DNA from: Pseudorhizobium tarimense
GTDB taxonomy: Bacteria; Pseudomonadota; Alphaproteobacteria; Rhizobiales; Rhizobiaceae
Assembly: GCF_022968135.1 (NCBI RefSeq)
Contig: NZ_JALJRA010000021.1
Location: forward strand, 1 to 64,000
DNA length: 64,000 bases
Direction of reading: 5' to 3'
Shown: positions 51,570-60,647 of the stretch, piece by piece
How the letters are laid out: each line of letters begins with the position of its first letter
Numbering within the stretch: position 1 is the stretch's first letter
Position numbers and translations under genes: made by a program
Notes under the pieces: model-generated
Told to the model about the DNA's origin: nothing
The model's database searches: none
What the model saw: only the letters and a program-made list of their open reading frames with translations

Positions 51570-53147
51570 TCAGTGGCCGCCGCCGCCCCCCGCCTGTCCC
51601 GACGGCTTGGCGATCAGCGTCACCATGACGATGAGGCTCCCGAACAGAACGGTGAGCAGCATGAAGACGTCGATGAAGGACATCAGCCAGGATTGCTGAG
51701 TGACGATGCCCGAGAGCTTCTGAACCGCAACCGAGCTGCCATCCAGTCCATAGCTGTCGTAGTTGGCGCCGACGCTGTTCAGCCAGTCGAGCGCTGCCGG
51801 ATTGCCGAAGGTGATGTGTTCGGAAAGCCGCGCATAATGCTCGTCGGTGCGCTGGGTGAGCAGCGTGTTGATGATCGCCAGCCCAACAGCGCCGCCGAGG
51901 TTTCGGGTGAGGTTGAAGAGGCCCGAAGCATTGCGGATACGAGCAGGCGGAAGCGTGCCGAGCGCGACATTGTTGATCGGCACCATGCAGATCATCAGCG
52001 AGCAACCGCGCAGGATCTGCGGGATCAAGAGCTCGTAGAAGTCCCAATCGGCAGTCAGGCCGGTCATCATCCAGGTGCCGAGCGCGAAGCCGGCAAAGCC
52101 GATGCCCATCATCACCCGCGGGTCGAGACGCGAGGACAACATGCCGGCAACCGGCGCCGTGAAGAACATGGCAAGACCTGACACGAACATGGTCTCGCCG
52201 ATCATGAGTGAGTCATAGCCGCGGATGCGTCCGAGATAGAGCGGGTAGAGATAGGTCAGGCCGTAAAGACCGATGCCCATGACGAAGGAGAAAAGCGAGC
52301 CAAAAGCAAAGTTGCGGTTGGCGAAGGCCTTTAGATCCACCACTGGGAAATCCACCTTAAAGGCACGCCAGAAGAAGACAGCGGCACCAGTGAGCATGAC
52401 AACCGTGCCGATGACAATATGCTCGTCGCTGAACCAGTCCTTGTTGTTGCCCTCTTCCAGCACGTATTCGAGGGAGCCGAGGAAGAGGCCCATGGCGAGC
52501 AGGCCCCACCAATCGAACCGCTTCCACAAGCTCATTTCTGGCTCGTCGAAATCAATCATACTCCAGGCAACAGCCGTGACGATGACGCCGGGCACAATGT
52601 TGACGAGGAAGAGCCAGTGCCAGGAGAAGGCATGGCTGAGGTAGCCGCCGATGGTTGGACCTATGGTCGGTGCAAGGGTAGCCACGAGGCCGATCATCGG
52701 TGAGACGATCGATCGCTTCGACGGCGGGAAGATGGTGAAGGCGGCCGCAAATACCGATGGGATCATGCCGCCGCCGATGAAGCCCTGGATTGCCCGGTAG
52801 ACGATCATCTGCTCGATGTCGGTGGCGGTGGCGCAGAGCATGCTGGCGAGCGTGAAGCCGCCGGCGCAGATGGTGAAGAGCACCCGCGTCGACAGGATGC
52901 GCGCGAGCGTGCCCGACAGCGGGATCATGATGACTTCGGCAATCAGGTAGGATGTCTGCACCCAGGCGACCTCCTCCGATCCTGCGCCAAGGCCTGCCTG
53001 GATTTCGGCAAGCGAGGCGGACACGATCTGAATGTCGAGGATCGACATGAACATGCCGAAGACCATCGCGAAGAAGGCGATGAGCTTGCGCTTGTCCATC
53101 GGCGGATCCGCAGGGAGGGCACCTGCCGTTGCGGCCGCTGTTGCCAT
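51570..53147 (-). CDS. emrB: DHA2-family multidrug efflux transporter (EmrB type)
   Basis: A 525-residue major-facilitator protein with 14 helices. Typical parts are FAMVFGMFMSILDIQIVSAS, WVQTSYLIAEVIMIPLSGTL and the motif C-like PTIGPTIGGYL. It exports hydrophobic drugs using the proton gradient together with an EmrA-type adaptor and an outer-membrane channel. It starts about 40 bases after the emrA stop, in the same operon. No outer-membrane TolC gene is present here. Confidence 0.92.
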   Translation of the reverse strand: MATAAATAGALPADPPMDKRKLIAFFAMVFGMFMSILDIQIVSASLAEIQAGLGAGSEEVAWVQTSYLIAEVIMIPLSGTLARILSTRVLFTICAGGFTLASMLCATATDIEQMIVYRAIQGFIGGGMIPSVFAAAFTIFPPSKRSIVSPMIGLVATLAPTIGPTIGGYLSHAFSWHWLFLVNIVPGVIVTAVAWSMIDFDEPEMSLWKRFDWWGLLAMGLFLGSLEYVLEEGNNKDWFSDEHIVIGTVVMLTGAAVFFWRAFKVDFPVVDLKAFANRNFAFGSLFSFVMGIGLYGLTYLYPLYLGRIRGYDSLMIGETMFVSGLAMFFTAPVAGMLSSRLDPRVMMGIGFAGFALGTWMMTGLTADWDFYELLIPQILRGCSLMICMVPINNVALGTLPPARIRNASGLFNLTRNLGGAVGLAIINTLLTQRTDEHYARLSEHITFGNPAALDWLNSVGANYDSYGLDGSSVAVQKLSGIVTQQSWLMSFIDVFMLLTVLFGSLIVMVTLIAKPSGQAGGGGGH

Positions 53148-53185
53148 GGCCGTTCTCCTTGAAGGGGCTGGAGTAGGCTGCCGTT

Positions 53186-54385
53186 TTACTGGGCGGCAGC
53201 CACGGCATCGCCGGATGGGGCGGTGCGGGTATCGACATCGACGACCACGCTCAAGCCCGCCCTCAAATGCCGGTCGGCAAGCGCCGTTTCCGGCAGGGAG
53301 ATGCGCACCGGCACGCGCTGCACGACCTTTGTAAAGTTGCCCGTGGCGTTTTCGGCTGGGAGCATGGAGAAGACGGCACCGGAGGCCGGCGAGATGGAGT
53401 CCACCGTGCCGATGATGTCGTGTTCCTCGAAGGCGTCGACATGGACACGGACCTTGGAGCCGGGCTCCAGTTCGCTGATCTGCGTTTCCTTGAAGTTCGC
53501 CTCGATGTAGAGCTGCGTCAGCGGCACGAGTGCCGCAAGCCGCTTGCCGGCCGAGACGAGATCGCCCGTCTGCACCGCCAGATTGCCGACGATGCCGTCA
53601 TAGGGCGCCTTCAACACGGTGAAGCCGAGGTCGCGCTCGGCCTGGTCGCGCGCGAGTTCCTGGGCGTGGATGGTGTTGACCGCCTCGCGGCGTTGCGCCT
53701 GCAGGAGGCCGATATTGGCTTCGGCCGAGGAAACGGCAGCCTGGCCAGCGACCAGATTGGCGCGTGCCTGTTCCAGCGCGACACGGGCATTGTCCACATC
53801 GGCCGCGGTGCCGACGGACTTCTCCGCCAGGCTGCTGGCGCGGTTGGCAGTGATTTCAGCGCCGCGCACTGCGGCCTCCAGCGCGCCCTGCTGGGCTTTG
53901 GCCTGCTTCAGCGCAGCTTCCGCGCCGGTGATCTGCGCATCGATGCGGGTGACGGCAAGCTTGGCAGCCTCGATCGCCGTTTCGGCGCGGCTAACCGCGA
54001 GCTGGTAATCTCCGCCGTCCAGCGTCACCAGCGGATCGCCTGCGTGCACCTGCTGGTTCTCGACGACATTGACCTTCTCGACATAGCCGGACACCTTGGG
54101 GGAGATGATGGCGATGTCGCCTTCGATATAGGCGTCGTCGGTGGAAACGAGAAAGCGGCCGTCGGTCCACCAGCCGTAGCCGTACCAGCCGGCCCCGCCG
54201 AGGAGGGCGAGCACGATGACAGGTAGCACCAGGTTGGGGCGGCGGCGCTTCGGCTTGGCTTCCGCTCCGGCCGTCGAGGCGGGTGCGGCGACCGCCTCCG
54301 CAGCAGGGGCGGAAGCGGGAGCGGCGGCCGGCTGGTCGTCACGGGAAACATCGCGCAGGGCATTCGCAGGCTTCGAAGCGGTCAT
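53186..54385 (-). CDS. emrA: HlyD/EmrA-type membrane fusion protein
   Basis: A protein of about 399 residues. A cytoplasmic Ala/Pro-rich start is followed by a single membrane helix (about 50-72, LVLPVIVLALLGGAGWYGYG), a barrel-sandwich (DDAYIEGDIAIISPKVSGYV), a long coiled coil (about 125-260) and a beta-barrel end (LYIEANFKETQISELEPG). It bridges EmrB to the outer membrane. I chose ATG 54385; the frame stays open upstream, but those codons overlap the operator region. The gene diverges from a TetR regulator. Confidence 0.9.
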   Translation of the reverse strand: MTASKPANALRDVSRDDQPAAAPASAPAAEAVAAPASTAGAEAKPKRRRPNLVLPVIVLALLGGAGWYGYGWWTDGRFLVSTDDAYIEGDIAIISPKVSGYVEKVNVVENQQVHAGDPLVTLDGGDYQLAVSRAETAIEAAKLAVTRIDAQITGAEAALKQAKAQQGALEAAVRGAEITANRASSLAEKSVGTAADVDNARVALEQARANLVAGQAAVSSAEANIGLLQAQRREAVNTIHAQELARDQAERDLGFTVLKAPYDGIVGNLAVQTGDLVSAGKRLAALVPLTQLYIEANFKETQISELEPGSKVRVHVDAFEEHDIIGTVDSISPASGAVFSMLPAENATGNFTKVVQRVPVRISLPETALADRHLRAGLSVVVDVDTRTAPSGDAVAAAQ

Positions 54386-54424
54386 CGGAGGCACCATTCG
54401 GCAGATTGGGTCGGCAAAGAACAT

Positions 54425-54440
54425 CGAACCGCTCGGTTCG
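54425..54440. promoter_or_regulatory. TetR-type operator, copy 1
   Basis: CGAACCG (54425-54431) and CGGTTCG (54434-54440) are perfect inverted arms with a two-base centre CT. The site lies 40 bases upstream of emrA and 60 bases from an identical-armed copy. Confidence 0.78.
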
Positions 54441-54484
54441 GTGAACTTGACATAGAGTGTCTTCCCGCACATATCAAGAGCAAT

Positions 54485-54500
54485 CGAACCGAGCGGTTCG
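54485..54500. promoter_or_regulatory. TetR-type operator, copy 2
   Basis: CGAACCG (54485-54491) and CGGTTCG (54494-54500) with centre AG, 16 bases upstream of the tetR start. It has the same arms as copy 1, so the TetR protein probably represses both itself and emrAB. Confidence 0.78.
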
Positions 54501-54516
54501 AAAAGGTAAAAGAGAT

Positions 54517-55200
54517 ATGAGCAGCAGAACAATCGAGAAGGCGGACGACGCTTCCGCCGCGGCCGCCGGCGGGGGACGCTTCGCCGCCGGTGCCGATCCG
54601 GCAAAGCGCGAGCAGATCATCGACGGCGCCAAGCGCGTCTTCATGAAGCTCGGCTTCGACGGCGCCAGCATGAACGACATCACCCGCGAGGCCGGGGTTT
54701 CGAAGGGGACGATCTACGTCTACTTCGAGAACAAGGAAGACCTCTTCGTCGCCATGGTCGACCGCGAGCGCGACCGCATTGCCAACGACATGCGCAACCT
54801 GCTTGCCGGCAGTGAGGCGGTGGAGGAAGGCCTCTACGCCTTCGGCACCAGCTTTGCCCGCCACATCACCTGCCCGGAAGTGGTGGGCGCCATGCGCACC
54901 GTGATCGGCGTCGTCGACCGCATGCCAAGCGTCACGCGCCGCTTCTTCCATGCTGCCCCCGGCAATGTGCGCCATGTGCTGGGAGATTTTGTCCAGCGCC
55001 ACGTGGCGCTCGGCAACCTCGTTGTCGACGACACGGATCTCGCCGCCCGTCAGTTCATCGAGATGACGAGCGGCAGCTTCTTCAAGTTCCGCCTGTTCGG
55101 CGACCTGAAGGATGTGCCTTCCGAAGCCGACCTGGACCATGTGACCCGCGGCGCAATCCGCGTCTTCATGGCGGCCTACGGGCCGCCGGCGACGTGCTGA
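54517..55200 (+). CDS. TetR-family transcriptional regulator
   Basis: A 227-residue regulator. A low-complexity N-terminus (about 1-28) precedes the TetR helix-turn-helix (about 30-78, GFDGASMNDITREAGVSKGT and IYVYFENKEDLF) and a C-terminal ligand domain with the TetR_C-like segment. It is divergent from emrAB across two identical palindromes and is the likely local repressor, released by a toxic substrate of the pump. ATG 54517 is chosen because AAAGG is upstream and it starts after the second operator. Confidence 0.9.
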   Translation: MSSRTIEKADDASAAAAGGGRFAAGADPAKREQIIDGAKRVFMKLGFDGASMNDITREAGVSKGTIYVYFENKEDLFVAMVDRERDRIANDMRNLLAGSEAVEEGLYAFGTSFARHITCPEVVGAMRTVIGVVDRMPSVTRRFFHAAPGNVRHVLGDFVQRHVALGNLVVDDTDLAARQFIEMTSGSFFKFRLFGDLKDVPSEADLDHVTRGAIRVFMAAYGPPATC

Positions 55201-55383
55201 GCCTCCCGCCGTTACCGCATCACGACGGCTCGTCCCCGCCTTCCTGCGGCCAATCGAAGGCCGGCCGTTGTATTTCGGCTGGTCGGCCTTGTCCGGCGGG
55301 TAACCGAAGGCGGCCGGGAAGGCGGCGAGCACTTCCGGCTGACGGAGGCCTTTCGCAGCGACGCAGGGCGGGAAGGATTCGTG

Positions 55384-55656
55384 CTAGCGCGGCTCGTCGC
55401 TATACTGCTTCTCCGACAGAAAGCCGCGGCAGGCGGAAACGTCACAGGTCTTCCAGTAGCCGAGATAGCTCGTCGCGCGCTGGGTGAGCTTCTGCCATTC
55501 GCGTAACTTCTGGTGCCGGGTGAGTTTTTGGAAGTCGCCGTACGTATAGCCGGGCAGATAGGGTTGGTTATCAGCCTCCCGCCAGCGACGTCGCTTTTCC
55601 TCCTCGCTTTCTACCATCTCTTCGCCTGGCTTTTTCGGGCACGGGTTTTCGTTCAA
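55384..55656 (-). CDS. small hypothetical protein
   Basis: A 90-residue, highly charged protein with no signal peptide or membrane segment. Its features are an acidic KR/E-rich region (VESEEEKRRRWREADNQPYL), then GYTYGDFQKLTRHQKLREW and two Cys near the end (TCDVSACRGFL). I do not recognise the family. The composition and the fact that the frame is open suggest a real gene. It is isolated between tetR and a noncoding stretch. Confidence 0.5.
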   Translation of the reverse strand: MNENPCPKKPGEEMVESEEEKRRRWREADNQPYLPGYTYGDFQKLTRHQKLREWQKLTQRATSYLGYWKTCDVSACRGFLSEKQYSDEPR

Positions 55657-56300
55657 GCCGGTGCCGGCGTGTCTTGTTGATCAGATCGGAGTGCCCACGC
55701 GACTGCGGAACCTCAAGTGTGGTTTTGTCTGTGGCTCCGCATCCGCGTGGCCTTTCGGCGTTCGTTCGGGGTGTCCAGCCCCTACAGGTGCCCGTCTCTC
55801 TGCGCACCAGGATTTCTCCTGATGCTTGCACGGCTTTCCCGAACGGACATGGCTGCCCGGGGGAGACTTGATAGGGTGGCGAGGATTGCGCCTGCCCGCC
55901 CATGGCTTTCACCTCTTCCACCCTCCCCGCACGTTGCGGCTTGGATGGAAGCGCCGCCCCCCCGCCTGCCCACGACCGTCTCGCGAAACACTCCGGCGAC
56001 GGAGGCGGACCGATCATGAGCGTGGGTTTCGAGGGCGGGGACGCTGGAGGACGGGAAGAATCCTCTCACCTGCAAAATCTAGCACTTAGCCTTTGGCTAA
56101 GACGCTGATTTTGCTTCCTCTCACACAGCGGGAGAGGAGCCGGTGCCGGGATTTTCGGCTGCGGGACGCTCACGTTTGGGAGGTGCACGGCGGCTCCCCT
56201 CATCCTCGCGTTCGTCGCTGCAATCGATCGCCGGATCGATTGCTCCGCTGACCCGGACCGCTCCTCATCCTCAGGGTGAGGGCTATCCTTGTGCCTCGCC
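55657..56300. other. 644-base stretch without a supported gene
   Basis: Several open frames cross here, but none shows a recognised domain. The sequence is rich in CCTC/CATCC and imperfect palindromes, as in dispersed intergenic repeats of alphaproteobacteria. The only clear structure is the hairpin at 56072-56114. I see no RNA gene. Confidence 0.5.
56072..56114. repeat. imperfect palindromic element
   Basis: CTTAGCC pairs with GGCTAAG around TTT, and the outer arms GCAAAATC/GATTTTGC also pair, with a few mismatches between them. It could be a dispersed repeat or a weak terminator. Confidence 0.5.
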
Positions 56301-56930
56301 TCAGTCACTCCCCGAGCGCACCTCTTCCACATGGAGCGACCTTGCCGGCAGGGGGCGGAGGAGGTCGGCTTCGGGTTTGGTCAGGTCCAGCCAGTGGCGC
56401 CAGTCCTGCGGCCGCAGCACCACGACCTGGCGGTCGTGGATGGGGGCGACGTCGGGGCCGGGGGCGGTGGTGAGCATCGTGAAGGCGGGGGGCTGGTTGC
56501 TCTTCTCCTCTCCCTCGCCTCCTGCCTCGCGCCAGAGCCCGGCGATGCAGAGGAAGGGGGCGTCTTTCAGCGTGAAGCGGTGCTTGGCCTTGGGGTACTT
56601 CCTGCCGGTGAATTCGAAGAAGGCGGAGGCCGGGATGAGGCAGCGGCGGCTTTGGACGAAACTTCGGCCTTCCGAGCGGAAGTTGAAGACCGGCGCTCCC
56701 TTCTTTTTGCTCCCTTGGCCCGCCGGCGGCGGAAAGCCGAAGCGCATGGCCGACAGCGCCACCCCGCCCTCGCCTTCCGCCCGTATCACGGGTCCAAAAT
56801 CGCCGATGCGAATGTCATCCGCTCGGGGGAGATCCGCCTCGCCCTGATGGTCGGGGGCGGCAAGGCCCTGCTCCTCAAGCGCGCGCAGGTATTCGGCGTA
56901 GCGTACATGTTGTTCGTAGTCGTTGCACAT
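56301..56930 (-). CDS. SRAP-domain protein (SOS-response-associated, YedK/HMCES type)
   Basis: A 209-residue SRAP protein. It begins MCNDYEQ with the catalytic Cys2 exposed after Met removal, and has the conserved FNFRSEGRSF, RRCLIPASAFFEF, LTTAPG and IHDRQVVVL blocks. It forms a covalent crosslink with abasic sites in single-stranded DNA and so protects replication forks. Length is normal. It is a single gene on the minus strand. Confidence 0.92.
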   Translation of the reverse strand: MCNDYEQHVRYAEYLRALEEQGLAAPDHQGEADLPRADDIRIGDFGPVIRAEGEGGVALSAMRFGFPPPAGQGSKKKGAPVFNFRSEGRSFVQSRRCLIPASAFFEFTGRKYPKAKHRFTLKDAPFLCIAGLWREAGGEGEEKSNQPPAFTMLTTAPGPDVAPIHDRQVVVLRPQDWRHWLDLTKPEADLLRPLPARSLHVEEVRSGSD

Positions 56931-57022
56931 GGGGGTGAGGTAGGACGGGAAGGGGTGGGTGAGAAGGTGCGGTAGCCTTCGCCGGAACGGGAGATGCGTG
57001 AGCGCTGCGACCTTGCATTTGT

Positions 57023-57045
57023 ATCCTCGGGTGAAGCCCGAGGAT
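57023..57045. repeat. perfect palindromic repeat, dispersed-element type
   Basis: ATCCTCGGG (57023-57031) and CCCGAGGAT (57037-57045) are perfect arms around TGAAG, followed by GACGA, between fadB and the SRAP gene. Such units are common dispersed intergenic repeats in alphaproteobacteria. There is no T-run. Confidence 0.65.
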
Positions 57046-57107
57046 GACGAAGAGAGAGGGAGGAGCGAGGGTGCCTGAAGTCGGCGCTGACGTGGCTCTG
57101 GAAAGGC

Positions 57108-59321
57108 CTAAGCCGCCCTTTCCACGTCCCCATACGGATCAAACCGCCCGTAGAAGGTCTCGCCGTTGGCGGCCATCTCCTTCAGCAGCGGCGTCGGCTT
57201 GAAGTGGTCGCCGTAGTCGGCAGCGAGCTTTTCCGCCAGCGCCACAAAGGTCTTCACGCCCATCCCGTCGATGTAGGAGAGCGTGCCGCCGGTATAGGGG
57301 GCGAAGCCGAAGCCGAGGATGGAGCCGACGTCGGCTTCGCGCGGGTCCGTCACGATGCCTTCTTCCACCGTGCGGGCGGCTTCGAGCGCGATGGTGACGA
57401 GGAAGCGCTGCTTCAACACGTTGACGTCGACTTGGGAGGCGGGCTTCTGCGGGTAGAGCTCTTTCAGGCCTTGCCAGAGCGACTTCTTGGCGGGCTTGGG
57501 CGGATAATCGTAGAAGCCCTGGCCGTTCTTGCGGCCGCGGCGGTCGAGCACGTCGACCATCTTGTCGATGAGCGCCATGTGCTCGGGCTTGACCGAATTG
57601 GGGCCGAGATCGGCGATGGAGGCCTTCATGATCTTCTGGGACAGATCGACGGCGACCTCGTCGTTGAGCGAAAGCGGGCCGACCGGCATGCCCGCCATCT
57701 TGGCGGCATTCTCGATCATCGCCGCCGGCACGCCCTCGGCCAGCATGTCATAGGCCTCGTTGATGTAGCGGAAGACGCAGCGGTTGACGAAGAAGCCGCG
57801 CGTGTCGTTGACGACGATGGGGGTCTTCTTGATCTTGCCTACGAAATCCAGCGCCATGGCGAGCGCCTTGTCGCCCGACTTCTCGCCGAGGATGACCTCG
57901 GTCAGCATCATCTTTTCGACCGGCGAGAAGAAGTGGACGCCGATGAACTGCTCCGGACGCTTGGAATTCTCGGCAAGGCCGGTGATTGGCAGGGTCGAGG
58001 TGTTGGAGGCGAAGATCGTCGTTTCCGGGATGACGGCTTCCACCTGCTCGATGACGGCCTTCTTCACGGCGCGATCCTCGAAGACGGCCTCGACCACGAG
58101 GTCGACGTCGGAGAGCGTGGAATAATCTGGCGTCGGGGTGACGAGGGAGAGCAGCTGCTCGCCCTCTTCCTTGGTCATCCGGCCCTTACCAACGGAGTCA
58201 GACACCAGCTTTTCGGAGACAGCCTTGCCCTTGTTGGCGGCGTCCTGGTCGCGGTCGATGAGAACGACGGGGATGCCGGCGGCGGCCGTGACATAGGCGA
58301 TGGAGGCGCCCATAAAGCCTGCGCCGACGACGCCGACCTTCCTGATCTCCGTCTTCGGCACGCCGGCCGGACGGCGGGCGCCCTTGCCGAGTTCCTGGAT
58401 GGATACGAAGAGCGAGCGGATCATCGAGAAGGCCTCGGTTGTCTGCAGGATCTGCGTAAAGTAGCGCTGCTCGACCTTGAGCGCCGTATCGAAGGGCAGC
58501 TGCAGGCCTTCATAGACGCATTTGAGGATGGCGAGCGCACCCGGGTAATTGCCGGCGGTTTCGCGGCGCAGGATGGCAGGCGCTGCCGGGAAGAGCTGGG
58601 CGGCTGCCGGCGTCCAGACGCCGCCGCCCGGCACCTTGAAGCCCTTCTCGTCCCAGGGGGCGACAGGCTTCAGGCCCTCCTTGATCATCTGTTTGGCGGC
58701 GGAGACAAGCTCGCCCGGCTCCACGACCTGGTGGACGAGGCCCATGGCCTTGGCGCGCTGGGCGGTCAAGGACTGGCCGGTCGTCATCATCTGCAGCGCG
58801 TCCTGGGCGTTGGCGAGACGCGGCACGCGCTGGGTGCCGCCGGCGCCGGGGAAGATGCCGACCTTGACCTCCGGCAGCGCGATCTTCACCGCCTTGGAAT
58901 TGGCGGCGACGCGGCCGTGGCAGGCGAGCGAGAGTTCAAAGGCGCCGCCCATGCAGGTGCCGTTGATGGCCGAGACCCAGGGCTTGCCGTTCGTCTCGAT
59001 GCGGCGGAAGAGCTGCGACATCTGGCCGGCGGCGTCGAAGAGCTTCTGGACCGCGGCCCGCGGGTCCTTCGCCTTCTCGTCGGCGAGCATCGCAAACATG
59101 CTCTTGATCATGGTGAGATCGGCGCCGCCGGAGAAGGAGGACTTGCCGGAGGTGAAGACCACGCCTTTGACGGCCTCGTCGGCGACGGTGGCGTCGAGGA
59201 TCTGCTGGATCTCGTCCATCACCTCGAGGGTGAAGACGTTCATCGACTTGTTCGGCATGTCCCAGGTGACGAGCGCGATGCCGTCTGCGTCGGTTTCGAC
59301 GGTAAAGTTGGTGTAGGTCAT
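57108..59321 (-). CDS. fadB: 3-hydroxyacyl-CoA dehydrogenase/enoyl-CoA hydratase (FadB/FadJ)
   Basis: A 737-residue bifunctional beta-oxidation enzyme. The N-terminal crotonase (about 5-190) has the oxyanion loops [15 protein letters not shown] and [15 protein letters not shown], with catalytic Glu in [17 protein letters not shown]-binding and C-terminal hydroxyacyl dehydrogenase domains (about 315-700) follow, with [25 protein letters not shown] and [11 protein letters not shown]. It converts enoyl-CoA to 3-ketoacyl-CoA. It is the last gene of the operon after fadA (20-base gap). Confidence 0.94.
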   Translation of the reverse strand: MTYTNFTVETDADGIALVTWDMPNKSMNVFTLEVMDEIQQILDATVADEAVKGVVFTSGKSSFSGGADLTMIKSMFAMLADEKAKDPRAAVQKLFDAAGQMSQLFRRIETNGKPWVSAINGTCMGGAFELSLACHGRVAANSKAVKIALPEVKVGIFPGAGGTQRVPRLANAQDALQMMTTGQSLTAQRAKAMGLVHQVVEPGELVSAAKQMIKEGLKPVAPWDEKGFKVPGGGVWTPAAAQLFPAAPAILRRETAGNYPGALAILKCVYEGLQLPFDTALKVEQRYFTQILQTTEAFSMIRSLFVSIQELGKGARRPAGVPKTEIRKVGVVGAGFMGASIAYVTAAAGIPVVLIDRDQDAANKGKAVSEKLVSDSVGKGRMTKEEGEQLLSLVTPTPDYSTLSDVDLVVEAVFEDRAVKKAVIEQVEAVIPETTIFASNTSTLPITGLAENSKRPEQFIGVHFFSPVEKMMLTEVILGEKSGDKALAMALDFVGKIKKTPIVVNDTRGFFVNRCVFRYINEAYDMLAEGVPAAMIENAAKMAGMPVGPLSLNDEVAVDLSQKIMKASIADLGPNSVKPEHMALIDKMVDVLDRRGRKNGQGFYDYPPKPAKKSLWQGLKELYPQKPASQVDVNVLKQRFLVTIALEAARTVEEGIVTDPREADVGSILGFGFAPYTGGTLSYIDGMGVKTFVALAEKLAADYGDHFKPTPLLKEMAANGETFYGRFDPYGDVERAA

Positions 59322-59341
59322 GATTGGTCTCCTCCCCGATC

Positions 59342-60550
59342 TCAGACGCGTTCGATGATGGTGGCGGTGCCCATGCCGGCGCCGATGCAGAGCGTGACGA
59401 GGGCGGTGTCGAGATCGCGCCGCTCCAGTTCGTCGAGCACGGTGCCTAGGATCATGGCGCCGGTGGCGCCGAGCGGGTGGCCCATGGCGATCGCACCGCC
59501 GTTGACGTTGATCTTGTCGTGGGGGATGTCGAAGGCCTGCATGTAGCGCAGGACGACGGCGGCGAAGGCTTCGTTCAGCTCGTAGAGGCCGATATCGGCA
59601 ATTGACATGCCGGAGCGCTTCAGGAGCTTTTCGGTGACATCGACCGGACCGGTCAGCATCAGCGCCGGATCGGAGCCGATGTTGGTGAAGTGGCGGATTT
59701 TTGCACGCGGCTTGACGCCCATGGCTTCACCACCGGCCTTTGAGCCGATCAAGACGGCGGCAGCGCCATCGACGATGCCCGAGGAATTGCCGGCGTGGTG
59801 GACATAGGTGATCTTCTCGACTTCCGGATGGGCCTGGATGCCGACAGCCTCGAAGCCGCCCATCTCGCCCGGCATCTGGAAGGAGGGGTTGAGCGAGGCC
59901 AGCGACTGCATGTCGGTCGAGGGACGCATGTGCTCGTCACGGTCGAGGATGGTGAGCCCGTTCTGGTCCTTCACCGGGATCACCGAGTGCTTGAAGTAGC
60001 CCTTGTCCCAGGCGTTCGCCGCCCGCTTTTGGCTTTCCACCGCATAGGCGTCCACGTCGTCGCGGGAGAAGCCGTACTTGGTGGCGATCAGGTCGGCGGA
60101 AACGCCCTGCGGCATGAAATAGGCCGGGAAGTTGACCGACGGGTCCATGTACCATGCACCGCCGGACATGCCCATGCCGACGCGCGACATACTCTCCACA
60201 CCGCCGGCGATGACGATGTCATCGGAGCCTGCCGCGACCTTGCCGGCGGCGAAGTTGATGGCATCGAGGCCGGAGGCGCAGAAGCGGGAGATCTGCATGC
60301 CGGGGGCAGAGAAGGAATAGCCGGCTTCGAAGGCGGCAGCCTTCGGGATGACGGCGCCGGCATCCATGACCGGATCGACGCAGCCCATGATGATGTCGTC
60401 GACAGTGGACGTGTCGAGGCCGTTCCTGTCGCGGATCGCTTCCAGCGTCTTCGCCGCCAGGCGGACGGAGGGCACCTCGTGCAGCGACCCATCCTTCTTG
60501 CCGCGGCCGCGCGGCGTGCGGACGTGGTCGTAAATGAAGACTTCGGTCAT
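59342..60550 (-). CDS. fadA: acetyl-CoA C-acyltransferase (thiolase)
   Basis: A 402-residue thiolase. The nucleophilic Cys is in [33 protein letters not shown] carries the catalytic His, and the second Cys is in [10 protein letters not shown]. It cleaves 3-ketoacyl-CoA in the last step of beta-oxidation. ATG 60550 ([18 protein letters not shown]) fits the family start and has GGGAGA upstream. It lies between the acyl-CoA dehydrogenase and FadB genes. Confidence 0.94.
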   Translation of the reverse strand: MTEVFIYDHVRTPRGRGKKDGSLHEVPSVRLAAKTLEAIRDRNGLDTSTVDDIIMGCVDPVMDAGAVIPKAAAFEAGYSFSAPGMQISRFCASGLDAINFAAGKVAAGSDDIVIAGGVESMSRVGMGMSGGAWYMDPSVNFPAYFMPQGVSADLIATKYGFSRDDVDAYAVESQKRAANAWDKGYFKHSVIPVKDQNGLTILDRDEHMRPSTDMQSLASLNPSFQMPGEMGGFEAVGIQAHPEVEKITYVHHAGNSSGIVDGAAAVLIGSKAGGEAMGVKPRAKIRHFTNIGSDPALMLTGPVDVTEKLLKRSGMSIADIGLYELNEAFAAVVLRYMQAFDIPHDKINVNGGAIAMGHPLGATGAMILGTVLDELERRDLDTALVTLCIGAGMGTATIIERV

Positions 60551-60647
60551 GGTCTCATCTCCCTGGGTGGCAAAGCGTCTTGCCAGAAGTGTCATTCGGT
60601 AGGGAGGGTCGAAACCCTCCCCGTCCCTCCGCGGCGGAGGGGGAGGA

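Noticed and set aside
57204..59546. A 780-codon open frame on the plus strand.
   Set aside because: It lies entirely opposite the clear fadB gene. Its His/Asp/Arg-rich composition is a codon shadow in GC-rich DNA, and no domain is visible.
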